Assembly (NCBI GenBank): GCA_949739095.1
Contig: CATIYX010000106.1
Coordinates: 1-14,051, forward strand
Direction: 5' to 3'
DNA: 14,051 nucleotides
DNA from: an uncultured Clostridia bacterium
Lineage (GTDB): Bacteria; Bacillota; Clostridia; RUG12999
This document shows positions 6,671-13,633 of the stretch, one piece after another. The notes beneath the pieces were generated by a model. It did no database searches. It was given only the letters and a program-made list of their open reading frames with translations, and was not told the DNA's origin. Position 1 is the first letter of the stretch; each line of letters starts with the position of its first letter. The position numbers and the translations under genes are program-made.

Positions 6671-8097
6671 TGCAGGATTATGAAATGGTGATTGGGCTGG
6701 AGGTTCATGTGGAACTCAAAACAGAAACTAAGATTTTTTGCAGTTGTTCTACGGCATTTGGCGCAGCGCCTAATACACAATGCTGTCCTGTCTGTATGGG
6801 GCTACCCGGCACGCTACCAGTGCTAAACCAAAAGGTGGTGGAGTATGCTGTGCGTGCAGGACTTGCCACACATTGCACAATTGCACGCTATTCCAAACAA
6901 GATAGAAAAAACTATTTTTATCCTGATTTACCCAAAGCCTATCAGATTTCCCAATATGACCTGCCGCTGTGCGAGCACGGATATTTGGAAATTCAAACAT
7001 CGGAGGGCGAAAAACGTATTGGTATCACACGGATTCATATTGAGGAGGATGCCGGAAAATTGGTGCACAAGGAAGGCGGTGGGACGCTTTGCGATTATAA
7101 CCGCTGCGGCGTGCCACTGATTGAGATTGTCAGCGAACCTGACATTCGAAGTGTGGAAGAAGCAAAACAATATGTGCGTAAGCTGCGTGCCATTATGATG
7201 TATACCGGTGTGTCAGATTGTAAAATGCAGGAAGGGTCCTTGCGCTGTGATATCAACCTGTCAGTGCGTAAAAAAGGAGAAACAGCATTTGGTACGCGCA
7301 CAGAAATGAAAAACCTGAACTCGTTTCAGTTCATTGGTAAAGCAATTGAATATGAATTTGCAAGACAGGTAAAGGCACTGGAAGCAGGAGAAGAAATTGT
7401 GCAGGAAACAAGGCGGTTCGATCAGCAAAGCGGAAAAACATTTTCCATGCGCAAAAAAGAAAATGCAGACGACTATCGTTATTTTCCCGACCCCGATTTG
7501 ATTCCGGTTATCACGGAACAAGCATGGCTGGAAGAAATGCAGCAATCTATTCCGCCGCTGCCGGATGACAGAAAGAAAAAATATATAGAACAATATGGTC
7601 TTTCTGTTGTGGATGCGGATTTACTCACTGCCGATTTGATAACAGCAAACTATTTTGAACAGGCAGCACAGGAATGCGGTAACCCCAAAACACTGGCAAA
7701 CCTGATGCTTGGTGAACTGATGAAGTTGATACCGGCAGAGGCGGAGAGCATCCCCATCAGTGCAGCACATATGGCAGAACTGTGTGACCTGCTCGCAGAG
7801 GATAAAATTAATAACGGCACGGCAAAAAAACTGGTGAAACAGATGTGGCAGGAGGATAAGGCGCCATCTGTTTTGGCAGAAGAACAAAAGCTGTGGCAAA
7901 TCAATGACCGGGAAGTGCTGCTGGATACTGTGCGCTGTGCGATAGCGCAGGACGAAAAATCTGTTGCAGATTTTCGAGCGGGAAAAACAAATGCGATAAA
8001 AGCGTTGATTGGTCGTGCCATGCAGGAAACAGGAGGACAGGCAAATCCAAAGTTGCTTGCAGAATTGATGGAAGGTGCGTTAAGAGTGGCAGAATAA
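6667..8097 (+). CDS. gatB: Asp-tRNA(Asn)/Glu-tRNA(Gln) amidotransferase subunit B
   Basis: The tRNA-binding and kinase/transamidase subunit (476 residues, normal length). It phosphorylates the aspartyl or glutamyl group on tRNA and amidates it with ammonia from GatA. The N-terminal signature V-I-G-L-E-V-H-V-E-L is at 8-17. The zinc-site cysteines are Cys25, Cys27, Cys40 and Cys43 (C-S-C and C-P-V-C). D-R-K-N-Y-F-Y-P-D-L-P-K and the later D-Y-R-Y-F-P-D-P-D-L are conserved GatB segments. The last 140 or so residues correspond to the helical and YqeY-like tail that contacts the tRNA elbow. The start overlaps gatA by 4 bases (ATGA), with an AGGAAGGGGG ribosome binding site just upstream. A second ATG follows at once, so the true start is either of two adjacent codons. 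Confidence 0.97.
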   Translation: MMQDYEMVIGLEVHVELKTETKIFCSCSTAFGAAPNTQCCPVCMGLPGTLPVLNQKVVEYAVRAGLATHCTIARYSKQDRKNYFYPDLPKAYQISQYDLPLCEHGYLEIQTSEGEKRIGITRIHIEEDAGKLVHKEGGGTLCDYNRCGVPLIEIVSEPDIRSVEEAKQYVRKLRAIMMYTGVSDCKMQEGSLRCDINLSVRKKGETAFGTRTEMKNLNSFQFIGKAIEYEFARQVKALEAGEEIVQETRRFDQQSGKTFSMRKKENADDYRYFPDPDLIPVITEQAWLEEMQQSIPPLPDDRKKKYIEQYGLSVVDADLLTADLITANYFEQAAQECGNPKTLANLMLGELMKLIPAEAESIPISAAHMAELCDLLAEDKINNGTAKKLVKQMWQEDKAPSVLAEEQKLWQINDREVLLDTVRCAIAQDEKSVADFRAGKTNAIKALIGRAMQETGGQANPKLLAELMEGALRVAE

Positions 8098-8179
8098 AAT
8101 CAAGTATAAATAGTGAAAGGAGCGGATTGCGTCTCGCTATTACTATGGGTGCTATAAATATCGGAAATGAAAGGAATTG

Positions 8180-8273
8180 ATGAATTATTATACGGGAGCG
8201 TTTTGAAATGCTAACAGAAAAAAGTATTATTTTAATTTTGGGGTTGGCAAACAGCTTTGAACAAAATCAGTAA
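8180..8273 (+). other. Two possible mini-ORFs between gatB and its terminator
   Basis: ATG at 8180 opens an 8-codon frame (MNYYTGAF, stop ending 8206) behind AAAGGAA. ATG at 8208 opens a 21-codon frame with a hydrophobic middle (S-I-I-L-I-L-G-L-A), stop ending 8273, behind GGGAG at 8194-8198. Both lie on the gatB transcript ahead of the terminator. Frames this short arise by chance and I recognise neither. The rest of 8098-8295 shows nothing else clear. Confidence 0.15.
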
Positions 8274-8295
8274 AAATGGACAATAAAAAAAGGAA

Positions 8296-8330
8296 CCTCC
8301 TATGGTATTAAAATCATAGGGGGCTTTTTT
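8296..8330 (+). terminator. Terminator of the aspS-gatC/gatA/gatB operon
   Basis: CCTCCTATG (8296-8304) pairs with CATAGGGGG (8315-8323, one T-G wobble) over a 10-nt loop, followed by C and six T residues. An A-run upstream could extend pairing with the T-tract. Confidence 0.88.
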
Positions 8331-9073
8331 GTACTGTCTACACAAGGGGATGCGGTTCGCTTTATACGCACTCTATTATTTTTTTGTGAAAGAAAAACGT
8401 GTATAATTAAGTGGTGCACTTTAGTGCTTATTCAGTCAAAAATAATATTTTTGGGAATTAAAATAAAGTCGCCTGAAATACTGATTTTAAGCGGTTATTC
8501 ATTGTCGGGAGCAGAAGGACTTGAAGCTGCATAGCAACCCCAGCTTGCGGTAGACGAAATTGTCTAACGGCTTACCATCCTGACAATTTTGACCGTGGCG
8601 CCAGCGACAACACGCTGTATCCGCCCTGAGTGACGTTCGATGCCGCTGCACGGTACGTGGTTTTGAAGACGGTTTGTGAACATGAAAACCGTTCAAAATT
8701 TTGCCTCGTTGAGCCGTTTGTAAGTCCTTGTAAATTGAATTCCGCACGGTTTGATGCTTTATTAATGATGTTGGAAAATCTCTGAAAAGTTCTTGCATTT
8801 TTATCTAAATCCCATATCAAAAAATGAGCCGCTATAAACAAAGAAACGGGGTTATGTATTTAAGAGCTTTTTCAAAGAGAAATCAAGTATCAGAGATTTG
8901 CGTTCAGCCAACATTGTTTTATAGAACGTTTTTGCAAATTGGTGGTATAGGGGGTGTCATCAACGATTTTATTGATTTCATTCATATCAATTTTTGGAAC
9001 AATCTTTTCTGCATTACCACAAATTACAGCACTTTATCAACAGGCATCTTTGAAGTAAATTCTTCGGCGAAGA
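8331..9073. other. Gene-poor stretch with possible decayed coding sequence
   Basis: No reading frame here looks like an intact gene: those of 60-100 codons have odd composition and no good ribosome binding sites. On the minus strand, 9033 down to 8890 encodes 47 residues that look protein-like (N-A-E-K-I-V-P-K-I-D-M-N-E-I-N-K-I-V-D-D) before a stop, but has no start. Further protein-like pieces lie in shifting frames between 8500 and 8800, where GC is visibly higher. This suggests a broken gene downstream of the CapA-like gene, family unknown. An isolated TATAAT at 8402-8407 has no good -35 box. GCACT-TT-AGTGC near 8416-8427 is a short palindrome. No RNA gene is recognised. Confidence 0.4.
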
Positions 9074-10222
9074 CTAATTTTGCATATCTTGCAGCTTTTT
9101 AATTTGCGGCACAAGTGTGCGAGCGCTGTCACACCGAGCCTCAAACAAAATTTTGAGCGTATTCGCCATAAGTTCGTTGTGCGCTTCGCATGATAATAGA
9201 TTCTTCAATTCTTTGATTGCTTCTGCGCCGTCTTGTTCCATAGTTTCGGAATATTTTAGCCGTTTGATGTAGTCCAGACCGGCAATCATACACCACGCAT
9301 CAAAGTATCTCTGCAAAAATTTTTTATCTTGGATAACACTGTTTAATATCTCTAAATATGCAATAAAACGATCTTTTTCCTTTCCGCAAAGCACGCTGTG
9401 ATACGCAAAATCAAAATGATATGGAATCACATTCAGCCCGATTTTATCCGCGGAAATTTCCAGTTCCGCCATATAGCCATAATGCCAAGTTGTTGTCGCA
9501 GGGTTCTCATGGGGAAAAAAGAAATTGCCCATGCTATATACAATCGGTTTTCCCTGATAAAACTCATATCCCTGCGGACAATGGGTATGCATGGCGATGA
9601 CCGCCCCTGCGCCTAAATCGATAAAATGTCGGTATAACTCCACCTTTCCCGGCGAGGGAAACGGATTATGTTCATTTCCGCCATGGAAATAAATAATCGG
9701 TATGCTGCCACTGCTTTTTGCAAGTTGAATTACCTTAGTTACCAATTCCAAACGATATCCGGCGGCGCCGGCTGTGTTTTCCGTGGCAATTCCAAATTCG
9801 TTTTCACAAACCGCAAACACAGCGACTTTTATTCCGTCCTTACTAAACTCTGCCGGGCGATATGCTTCTTCTATATTTTTACCTGCCCCGATACACATGT
9901 ATTTCTGCTGCAAAAGCTGCATTGTGTGATTCAGCGCCCGTTCGCCGAAATCTCCTGCATGATTATTAGCAAGACCAACTGCTGTCGGGCAAAGTATATC
10001 GATATACTCCAAAAAACTGTCCTCCGAAATTAGATTCGGACCGGTTTTGACAATAGGTGTATATTGTTTTTTCTCTCCAACGATATTCTCCAAATTCAGT
10101 ATGCTGAAATCTGAGGCATGGAAATACTCCGCAGTTTCACGCATAGTTTCACATACTTGCGTTCTCTGTGGAAAACGAGAAAAGTAGTTAAAAGAAATAT
10201 CGGAAGCAAACAAAATTTTCAT
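9074..10222 (-). CDS. CapA-family (PGA_cap) metallophosphatase-like protein
   Basis: A protein of 382 residues when started at the ATG complementary to 10220-10222, which has AAGGAGG (10233-10239) 10 nt upstream. A longer frame reaching 10333 has no such site and weak sequence. Motifs of the poly-gamma-glutamate capsule CapA family appear in order: F-A-S-D-I-S near the start, then N-L-E-N, N-N-H-A-G-D-F-G, F-H-G-G-N-E, and H-T-H-C-P-Q-G-Y-E with G-K-P-I-V-Y-S-M-G-N-F-F-F. These His/Asp/Asn residues build the calcineurin-like metal site. CapA in Bacillus acts in poly-gamma-glutamate export, but most clostridial relatives have unknown substrates. No capB/capC-type partners are nearby and no signal peptide is visible, so a cytoplasmic phosphoesterase-type role is possible. 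It is the only minus-strand gene here, with its own promoter. Family: confident. Substrate: unknown. Confidence 0.88.
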   Translation of the reverse strand: MKILFASDISFNYFSRFPQRTQVCETMRETAEYFHASDFSILNLENIVGEKKQYTPIVKTGPNLISEDSFLEYIDILCPTAVGLANNHAGDFGERALNHTMQLLQQKYMCIGAGKNIEEAYRPAEFSKDGIKVAVFAVCENEFGIATENTAGAAGYRLELVTKVIQLAKSSGSIPIIYFHGGNEHNPFPSPGKVELYRHFIDLGAGAVIAMHTHCPQGYEFYQGKPIVYSMGNFFFPHENPATTTWHYGYMAELEISADKIGLNVIPYHFDFAYHSVLCGKEKDRFIAYLEILNSVIQDKKFLQRYFDAWCMIAGLDYIKRLKYSETMEQDGAEAIKELKNLLSCEAHNELMANTLKILFEARCDSARTLVPQIKKLQDMQN

Positions 10223-10333
10223 GGCTTTTCGCCCTCCTTGAATTTTATATTCTCGCAGCTTAGCCGAAATTTTTACTTTGATAATAACGGTCAGTTGCGG
10301 TTTATCACTTAAAACAGAATCATGTAGTATCAA

Positions 10334-10399
10334 TTAGATTATAAGCAAAGGAGGGGCGAAGTGCGCACGGCACATGGGGTTCAACGCTCCTTTGCTTAA
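10334..10399. repeat. 57-base inverted repeat with mini-ORFs on both strands
   Basis: TAAGCAAAGGAG (10342-10353) and CTCCTTTGCTTA (10387-10398) form a perfect 12-bp stem around 33 bases containing GTGCGCAC. Each arm carries an AAAGGAG sequence on its own outgoing strand. Plus strand: AAAGGAGG, then GTG at 10361 and 12 codons (start, then RTAHGVQRSFA), ending 10399. Minus strand: AAGGAG, then ATG at 10375 and 13 codons (MCRAHFAPPLLII), ending 10334. No T-tract follows on either strand, so it is not an ordinary terminator. It overlaps the predicted start of the CapA-like transcript. It could be a leader structure, a leader peptide or a mobile palindrome; no second copy is in the window. Confidence 0.6.
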
Positions 10400-10427
10400 T
10401 ATACTATAATGTCAATATCTTTGTCAA
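10398..10427 (-). promoter_or_regulatory. Promoter of the CapA-like gene
   Basis: On the minus strand TTGACA (complement of 10422-10427) is followed after 18 bases by TATATT (complement of 10398-10403). Initiation is expected near 10391, inside the right arm of the inverted repeat, giving a leader of roughly 170 nt. Confidence 0.65.
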
Positions 10428-10434
10428 GCATGAA

Positions 10435-10510
10435 ATGACTAAAATCCGCGATATCGCAGGCTTAATGTAAAAAAAGTTTATATAATCGAAAAATCGTTGA
10501 TTTACTTTTT
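10435..10510 (+). repeat. 76-base duplicated promoter element, copy 1
   Basis: It aligns without gaps to 13492-13567. The first 36 bases match at 23 positions; the next 40 (10471-10510) are identical. The identical core contains two AATCG repeats (10484, 10492), an AAATC-GTT-GATTT dyad (10491-10503) and a TTTACT -35-like box. The divergent part begins ATGACTAAAATC, which would read M-T-K-I-R-D-I-A, reminiscent of LacI-type regulator N-termini, but it stops after 11 codons and has no ribosome binding site. Confidence 0.85.
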
Positions 10511-10530
10511 GGGTATATGGGTGATAAAAT
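10501..10530 (+). promoter_or_regulatory. Probable promoter of the YitT-like/esterase operon
   Basis: TTTACT (10501-10506) and TAAAAT (10525-10530) with an 18-base spacer form an imperfect sigma-A promoter at the end of repeat copy 1. The same pair occurs after copy 2 with a 17-base spacer. Imperfect boxes plus conserved upstream sequence suggest activator or repressor control. Confidence 0.5.
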
Positions 10531-10559
10531 ACTATCAAAAAAACAGAAAGTGCAGATGA

Positions 10560-11414
10560 TTGAAGTTGAAAATCATAAAAATATATTTTTTTCTGACTGC
10601 CGGAGCCTTATTAGAGACGATTGGGATTTACTTTTTTAGATTTCCAAATAAATTTTCTGTCGGCGGCGTATCGGGACTATCTATCATATTGAGTCATTTC
10701 TTTGCGAGTTTTACACCCGGAACCTTTATGCTTGCGGTAAATATTATTCTACTGATTGTTGGTTTTATTGTTGTAGGAACGGAATTTGGATTTCGAACAG
10801 TTTATTGTTGCGTGCTGATATCGCTCAGTACGCGTCTGCTGGAGATGATATGTCCGCTTTTCGCGCCGCTGACAACCTTGCCGCTGCTGGAGATGATTTT
10901 TGCGATTTCTTTGTCAGGACTGGGCGCGGCAATCCTGTTTCATTACGGGGCAAGCACGGGAGGAACCGACATCGTTGCCATGATACTGAAAAAGTATTTG
11001 AAAACCAATATCTCAAAAGTTTTGTTTGCTGTGGATTGTATCATCGTAATGTTGACCTATTTTGTATTCGGTATGGAAACATGGCTGCTCTGCATATTGG
11101 GTATGACTACAAAGATATTAGTACTTAACAATATGTTGGAAAGGCTGAATTCCTCTAAGTATTTTACCATTGTCACCACTGAGGGTGAAGCGGTATTATA
11201 TTATATCACAAATGAATTACATAAGGGGGCAACGATTAGTGATTCATTCTGCGGCGGTTTTTCCAATGATGGGAAAAGCGTGATTTTAACAGTTTTAAGT
11301 CGAAGAAACGCTTTATTTGTGAAAAACTATGTGAAATCAGTGGATCCGCAGGCGTTTGTGATTGTTTCAACAACCAGCGATATTATCGGAAAAGGGTTTC
11401 GCGAATGTATATAG
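10560..11414 (+). CDS. YitT-family membrane protein (YitT_membrane plus DUF2179)
   Basis: A protein of 284 residues. The N-terminal two thirds holds about five or six hydrophobic segments, with the family pattern N-K-F-S-V-G-G-V-S-G-L-S-I-I-L near residues 30-45 and a second G-A-S-T-G-G-T-D-I-V-A glycine-rich motif near 130-140. The last 90 or so residues (from Y-F-T-I-V-T-T) form the soluble DUF2179 domain. This architecture is widespread in Firmicutes and its function is not established; transport or membrane-linked sensing are guesses. The start is the TTG at 10560: a stop immediately precedes it, the ATG at 10556 is out of frame, and the first in-frame ATG lies deep in the protein. TTG at 10566 is possible. 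The ribosome binding site is weak. It is first in the esterase operon, 24 nt before the next gene. Confidence 0.88.
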   Translation: MKLKIIKIYFFLTAGALLETIGIYFFRFPNKFSVGGVSGLSIILSHFFASFTPGTFMLAVNIILLIVGFIVVGTEFGFRTVYCCVLISLSTRLLEMICPLFAPLTTLPLLEMIFAISLSGLGAAILFHYGASTGGTDIVAMILKKYLKTNISKVLFAVDCIIVMLTYFVFGMETWLLCILGMTTKILVLNNMLERLNSSKYFTIVTTEGEAVLYYITNELHKGATISDSFCGGFSNDGKSVILTVLSRRNALFVKNYVKSVDPQAFVIVSTTSDIIGKGFRECI

Positions 11415-11438
11415 ATATATAAAAAGGAGATAAAAACA

Positions 11439-12059
11439 GTGAAAAGAATATTATTCCAAGGCGATTCGATAACCGACGCGGGTCGCTCCAGAGAAAATGA
11501 TGAATGGAAGGGCAGAGGCTACGCCACTCTTGTTTCCGCCAAGTTAGGATTTGACGAACCGAATCAATATGAGTTTTTCAACCGCGGAATCGGCGGGAAC
11601 CGCAGCATTGATTTGCTCGCAAGGATAAAAAGTGACGTCATTAATCTAAAGCCGGATATTATGAGCATTTTAATTGGCGTCAACGATGTGTGGCACGAAT
11701 TTGAACTTCAAAACGGCGTGGATACGGAAACATACGCAACCTATTACAATATGATAATCGAGCAGACAAAAAAGGCGCTGCCGAATATTGAAATGATGAT
11801 ACTGGAACCGTTTGTGTTAAAAGGAACGGCAACCGAGGAGTTTTGGGACAGGTTTCGTCCGGAAGTGGAAAAAAGAGCGGTGGCGGCAAAACGTATTGCG
11901 GAAAAATATAATTTGTCGTTTATACCTTTGATGGAAAAATTTGACCGGGCGGCACAACTTGCGCCCAGCGAGTATTGGCTCGCCGACGGCGTACATCCGA
12001 CCGCCGCCGGACACGAACTTATCGCCAGAGAATGGATAAAGGAGTATAAAAAGCTATGA
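11439..12059 (+). CDS. SGNH/GDSL hydrolase, Axe2-like acetyl(xylan) esterase
   Basis: A protein of 206 residues with all SGNH blocks: G-D-S-I-T-D (nucleophile Ser10), G-I-G-G-N (oxyanion Gly and Asn54), G-V-N-D (Asn82) and D-G-V-H-P (Asp183, His186). G-D-S-I-T-D-x-G-R, the R-G-I-G-G-N region and G-V-N-D-V-W closely resemble the intracellular acetylxylan esterase Axe2 of Geobacillus, which deacetylates xylo-oligosaccharides. No signal peptide, so it is expected in the cytoplasm. The start is GTG at 11439 with AAGGAG at 11424-11429; no ATG is better placed. Its stop overlaps the next gene by 4 bases (ATGA), pairing two esterases. SGNH membership is certain; the acetylxylan substrate is inferred from similarity and the GH43 and CE15-like neighbours. 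Confidence 0.93.
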   Translation: MKRILFQGDSITDAGRSRENDEWKGRGYATLVSAKLGFDEPNQYEFFNRGIGGNRSIDLLARIKSDVINLKPDIMSILIGVNDVWHEFELQNGVDTETYATYYNMIIEQTKKALPNIEMMILEPFVLKGTATEEFWDRFRPEVEKRAVAAKRIAEKYNLSFIPLMEKFDRAAQLAPSEYWLADGVHPTAAGHELIAREWIKEYKKL

Positions 12060-13126
12060 AAATACCTGAAATATTAACTGCGCTGAGTGGGGAACGAATT
12101 ACATCAACGGCTATGTGGGAAAAACACCGCAGGGACGAAATTTACACAATGTTTGAAAATTTCGTATACGGTGTTGCGCCGGAATGTCCGAAGGATATGC
12201 ACTTTTCCGTTAAAACCATAGAGCGTGAACACAACATCGCGCAAAAGAAAGCAGAGATAATTTTTCCGAATTTCAAAATTAGCGCGGATATCTTTCTCAG
12301 GGCGGGAAACACGCAAAAACTGCCGGCATATCTGCTCTGTATGCACCAGTTTGAGGAGGAAAGCTGTAACATAGACGAGGAATTGGATTTTGAAATCGTT
12401 CCGATTTTGGATATTGTGGGACGCGGCTATGCTGTGGTGACAATGAAAACAAGCCAAATCTGTCCGGATGTATTCACAAATGAGCCATACGGAGACGGAA
12501 TTTTTAAATGGATTGATTATTCGAAACGGGACAATTCATGGTCAATTATTGCGTCATGGGCATGGGGACTTAGCCGTGTTATGGACTATCTGCAAACGGA
12601 TAAGGATATTGACGAAAACCGCGTCGCGGTCATCGGACATTCGCGCAGCGGCAAAACCGCACTGTGGGCAGGCGCGTCCGACAAACGCTTTGCCATGGTC
12701 ATTTCCAACGATTCAGGCTGTACGGGCGCGGCAATGACCAGAGGGAAAAAGGGCGAACACGTCAAGGATATCAACGACGCTTTTCATTGGTTCTGTGAAA
12801 ATTATATAAAATATAACGATGATGAGGACATGCTGCCTGTAGATCAGCATATGCTGCTTGCGCTTATTGCCCCGCGCCCTTTATATGTCGCCAGTTCCTC
12901 ACTGGACGAATGGGCGGATCCGGACAGCGAACTGCGTTCCTGTTGTTTTGCTTCGGAGATATATAAGCTGTACGGATTAGAAGGTGTAATCGTACCCGAA
13001 AGCATTGAAGAAAATATTCCTTATCATGGTGGCATGATTGCATATCACTGTAAAACCGGTGAACACGGTTTGACAAAGCAGGACTGGAATTTATTCCTGG
13101 ACTTTGCGGATATGCATTTAAAATAA
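12056..13126 (+). CDS. CE15-like alpha/beta hydrolase (putative glucuronoyl esterase)
   Basis: A protein of 356 residues. The nucleophile elbow is G-H-S-R-S-G-K-T-A-L-W-A-G-A (Ser196). Next come F-A-M-V-I-S-N-D-S-G-C-T-G-A-A, then L-P-V-D-Q-H-M-L-L-A-L-I-A-P-R-P-L-Y-V and W-A-D-P, and the probable catalytic His337 in G-E-H-G-L. These segments match bacterial carbohydrate esterase family 15, which splits the ester between lignin alcohols and glucuronate side chains of xylan. The catalytic acid is not clear from sequence alone. Unlike most characterised CE15 enzymes it has no signal peptide, so it should act inside the cell on small imported esters. Translation is coupled to the SGNH gene (ATGA overlap, AAAGGAG at 12038-12044). 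Fold: certain. CE15 family: likely. Substrate: inferred. Confidence 0.87.
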   Translation: MKIPEILTALSGERITSTAMWEKHRRDEIYTMFENFVYGVAPECPKDMHFSVKTIEREHNIAQKKAEIIFPNFKISADIFLRAGNTQKLPAYLLCMHQFEEESCNIDEELDFEIVPILDIVGRGYAVVTMKTSQICPDVFTNEPYGDGIFKWIDYSKRDNSWSIIASWAWGLSRVMDYLQTDKDIDENRVAVIGHSRSGKTALWAGASDKRFAMVISNDSGCTGAAMTRGKKGEHVKDINDAFHWFCENYIKYNDDEDMLPVDQHMLLALIAPRPLYVASSSLDEWADPDSELRSCCFASEIYKLYGLEGVIVPESIEENIPYHGGMIAYHCKTGEHGLTKQDWNLFLDFADMHLK

Positions 13127-13356
13127 CACATAGAGAATGTTATAAATTTTCGTGAAGTGAACAGGACTTGCATTGAATCCAATAAGCTATGCGGCAAGTG
13201 TTATTGTTGCAGGAGCAAAATTGGACGTTTCTATGAAAGCGTAGTCGGCATATATTTCACAAACTGTTGTATTGCCATACCGCGGTGAATCAGTGTATCC
13301 TTGTCTTGAATTCGGCTGATGACCGGTGGTGCGAATATTCTCTGCTGTCCGCGTGA
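13127..13356 (+). other. Intergenic stretch with a possible gene remnant
   Basis: One plus-strand frame from 13161 to 13319 looks protein-like but has an internal TAG at 13242. It reads T-G-L-A-L-N-P-I-S-Y-A-A-S-V-I-V-A-G-A-K up to the TAG, then S-A-Y-I-S-Q-T-V-V-L-P-Y-R-G-E-S-V-Y to a TGA. It has no start or ribosome binding site and matches nothing I recognise. It may be the tail of a decayed gene, or chance. Confidence 0.2.
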
Positions 13357-13402
13357 ATGACATGACTTTCAGCTAAATTGGTAAGTCATGTCATCAGTTT
13401 TT
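13357..13402 (+). terminator. Terminator of the YitT-like/esterase operon
   Basis: ATGACATGACTT (13357-13368) pairs perfectly over 12 bp with AAGTCATGTCAT (13383-13394), 14-nt loop, followed by CAGTTTTT. It lies 230 bases after the CE15-like gene, farther than usual. Confidence 0.75.
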
Positions 13403-13442
13403 AAATTTCCCTCACCGGAAAAGGCGAGGGAAATTTTAGTTT
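13403..13442 (+). terminator. Second, adjacent hairpin (back-up terminator or processing site)
   Basis: AAATTTCCCTC (13403-13413) pairs perfectly over 11 bp with GAGGGAAATTT (13426-13436), 12-nt loop, followed by TAGTTT. It starts directly after the T-tract of the first hairpin. Its A/T-rich base could work on either strand. Confidence 0.55.
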
Positions 13443-13491
13443 GGGTATATCCGTATCTGATGCACCGGTACATTCCTTTTTTATCTTGAAA

Positions 13492-13567
13492 ATGGCTAAA
13501 ATTCAGTATATAGCGGGTGTACTACAGAAAAAGTTTATATAATCGAAAAATCGTTGATTTACTTTTT
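13492..13567 (+). repeat. 76-base duplicated promoter element, copy 2
   Basis: Gapless partner of 10435-10510, with 13528-13567 identical to 10471-10510. The divergent first part begins ATGGCTAAAATT and would read M-A-K-I-Q-Y-I-A-G-V-L-Q before a stop at codon 17, with no ribosome binding site. Seven of the 13 differences between copies fall on third positions of this frame, hinting at a former coding sequence. Confidence 0.85.
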
Positions 13568-13586
13568 ATTGTATTGATAGTAAAAT
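13558..13586 (+). promoter_or_regulatory. Probable promoter of the GH43-like gene
   Basis: TTTACT (13558-13563) and TAAAAT (13581-13586) are 17 bases apart. The -35-like box belongs to the repeat; the -10 box lies just after it, as in copy 1. Initiation is expected near 13593, about 40 nt before the ATG. Confidence 0.55.
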
Positions 13587-13633
13587 GAAAGTATAAACAG
13601 AGAAAATAAAATGTATGAGAAGAGGTTACAACC

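Noticed and set aside
8402..8407. Isolated TATAAT as a promoter for a small RNA
   Set aside because: No -35 box at proper spacing and no RNA structure or gene that I recognise downstream.
8499..8841. Minus-strand frames of 89 and 99 codons as intact genes
   Set aside because: They overlap each other in different frames, are rich in Arg/Cys/Ser, and have no plausible start signals; treated as possible remnants only.
8824..9102. 92-codon plus-strand frame as a gene
   Set aside because: No ribosome binding site, composition unlike a normal protein, and it overlaps the end of the CapA-like gene on the other strand.
10223..10333. 37-residue N-terminal extension of the CapA-like protein
   Set aside because: It lacks a ribosome binding site and family similarity, while AAGGAGG precedes the internal ATG at 10222.
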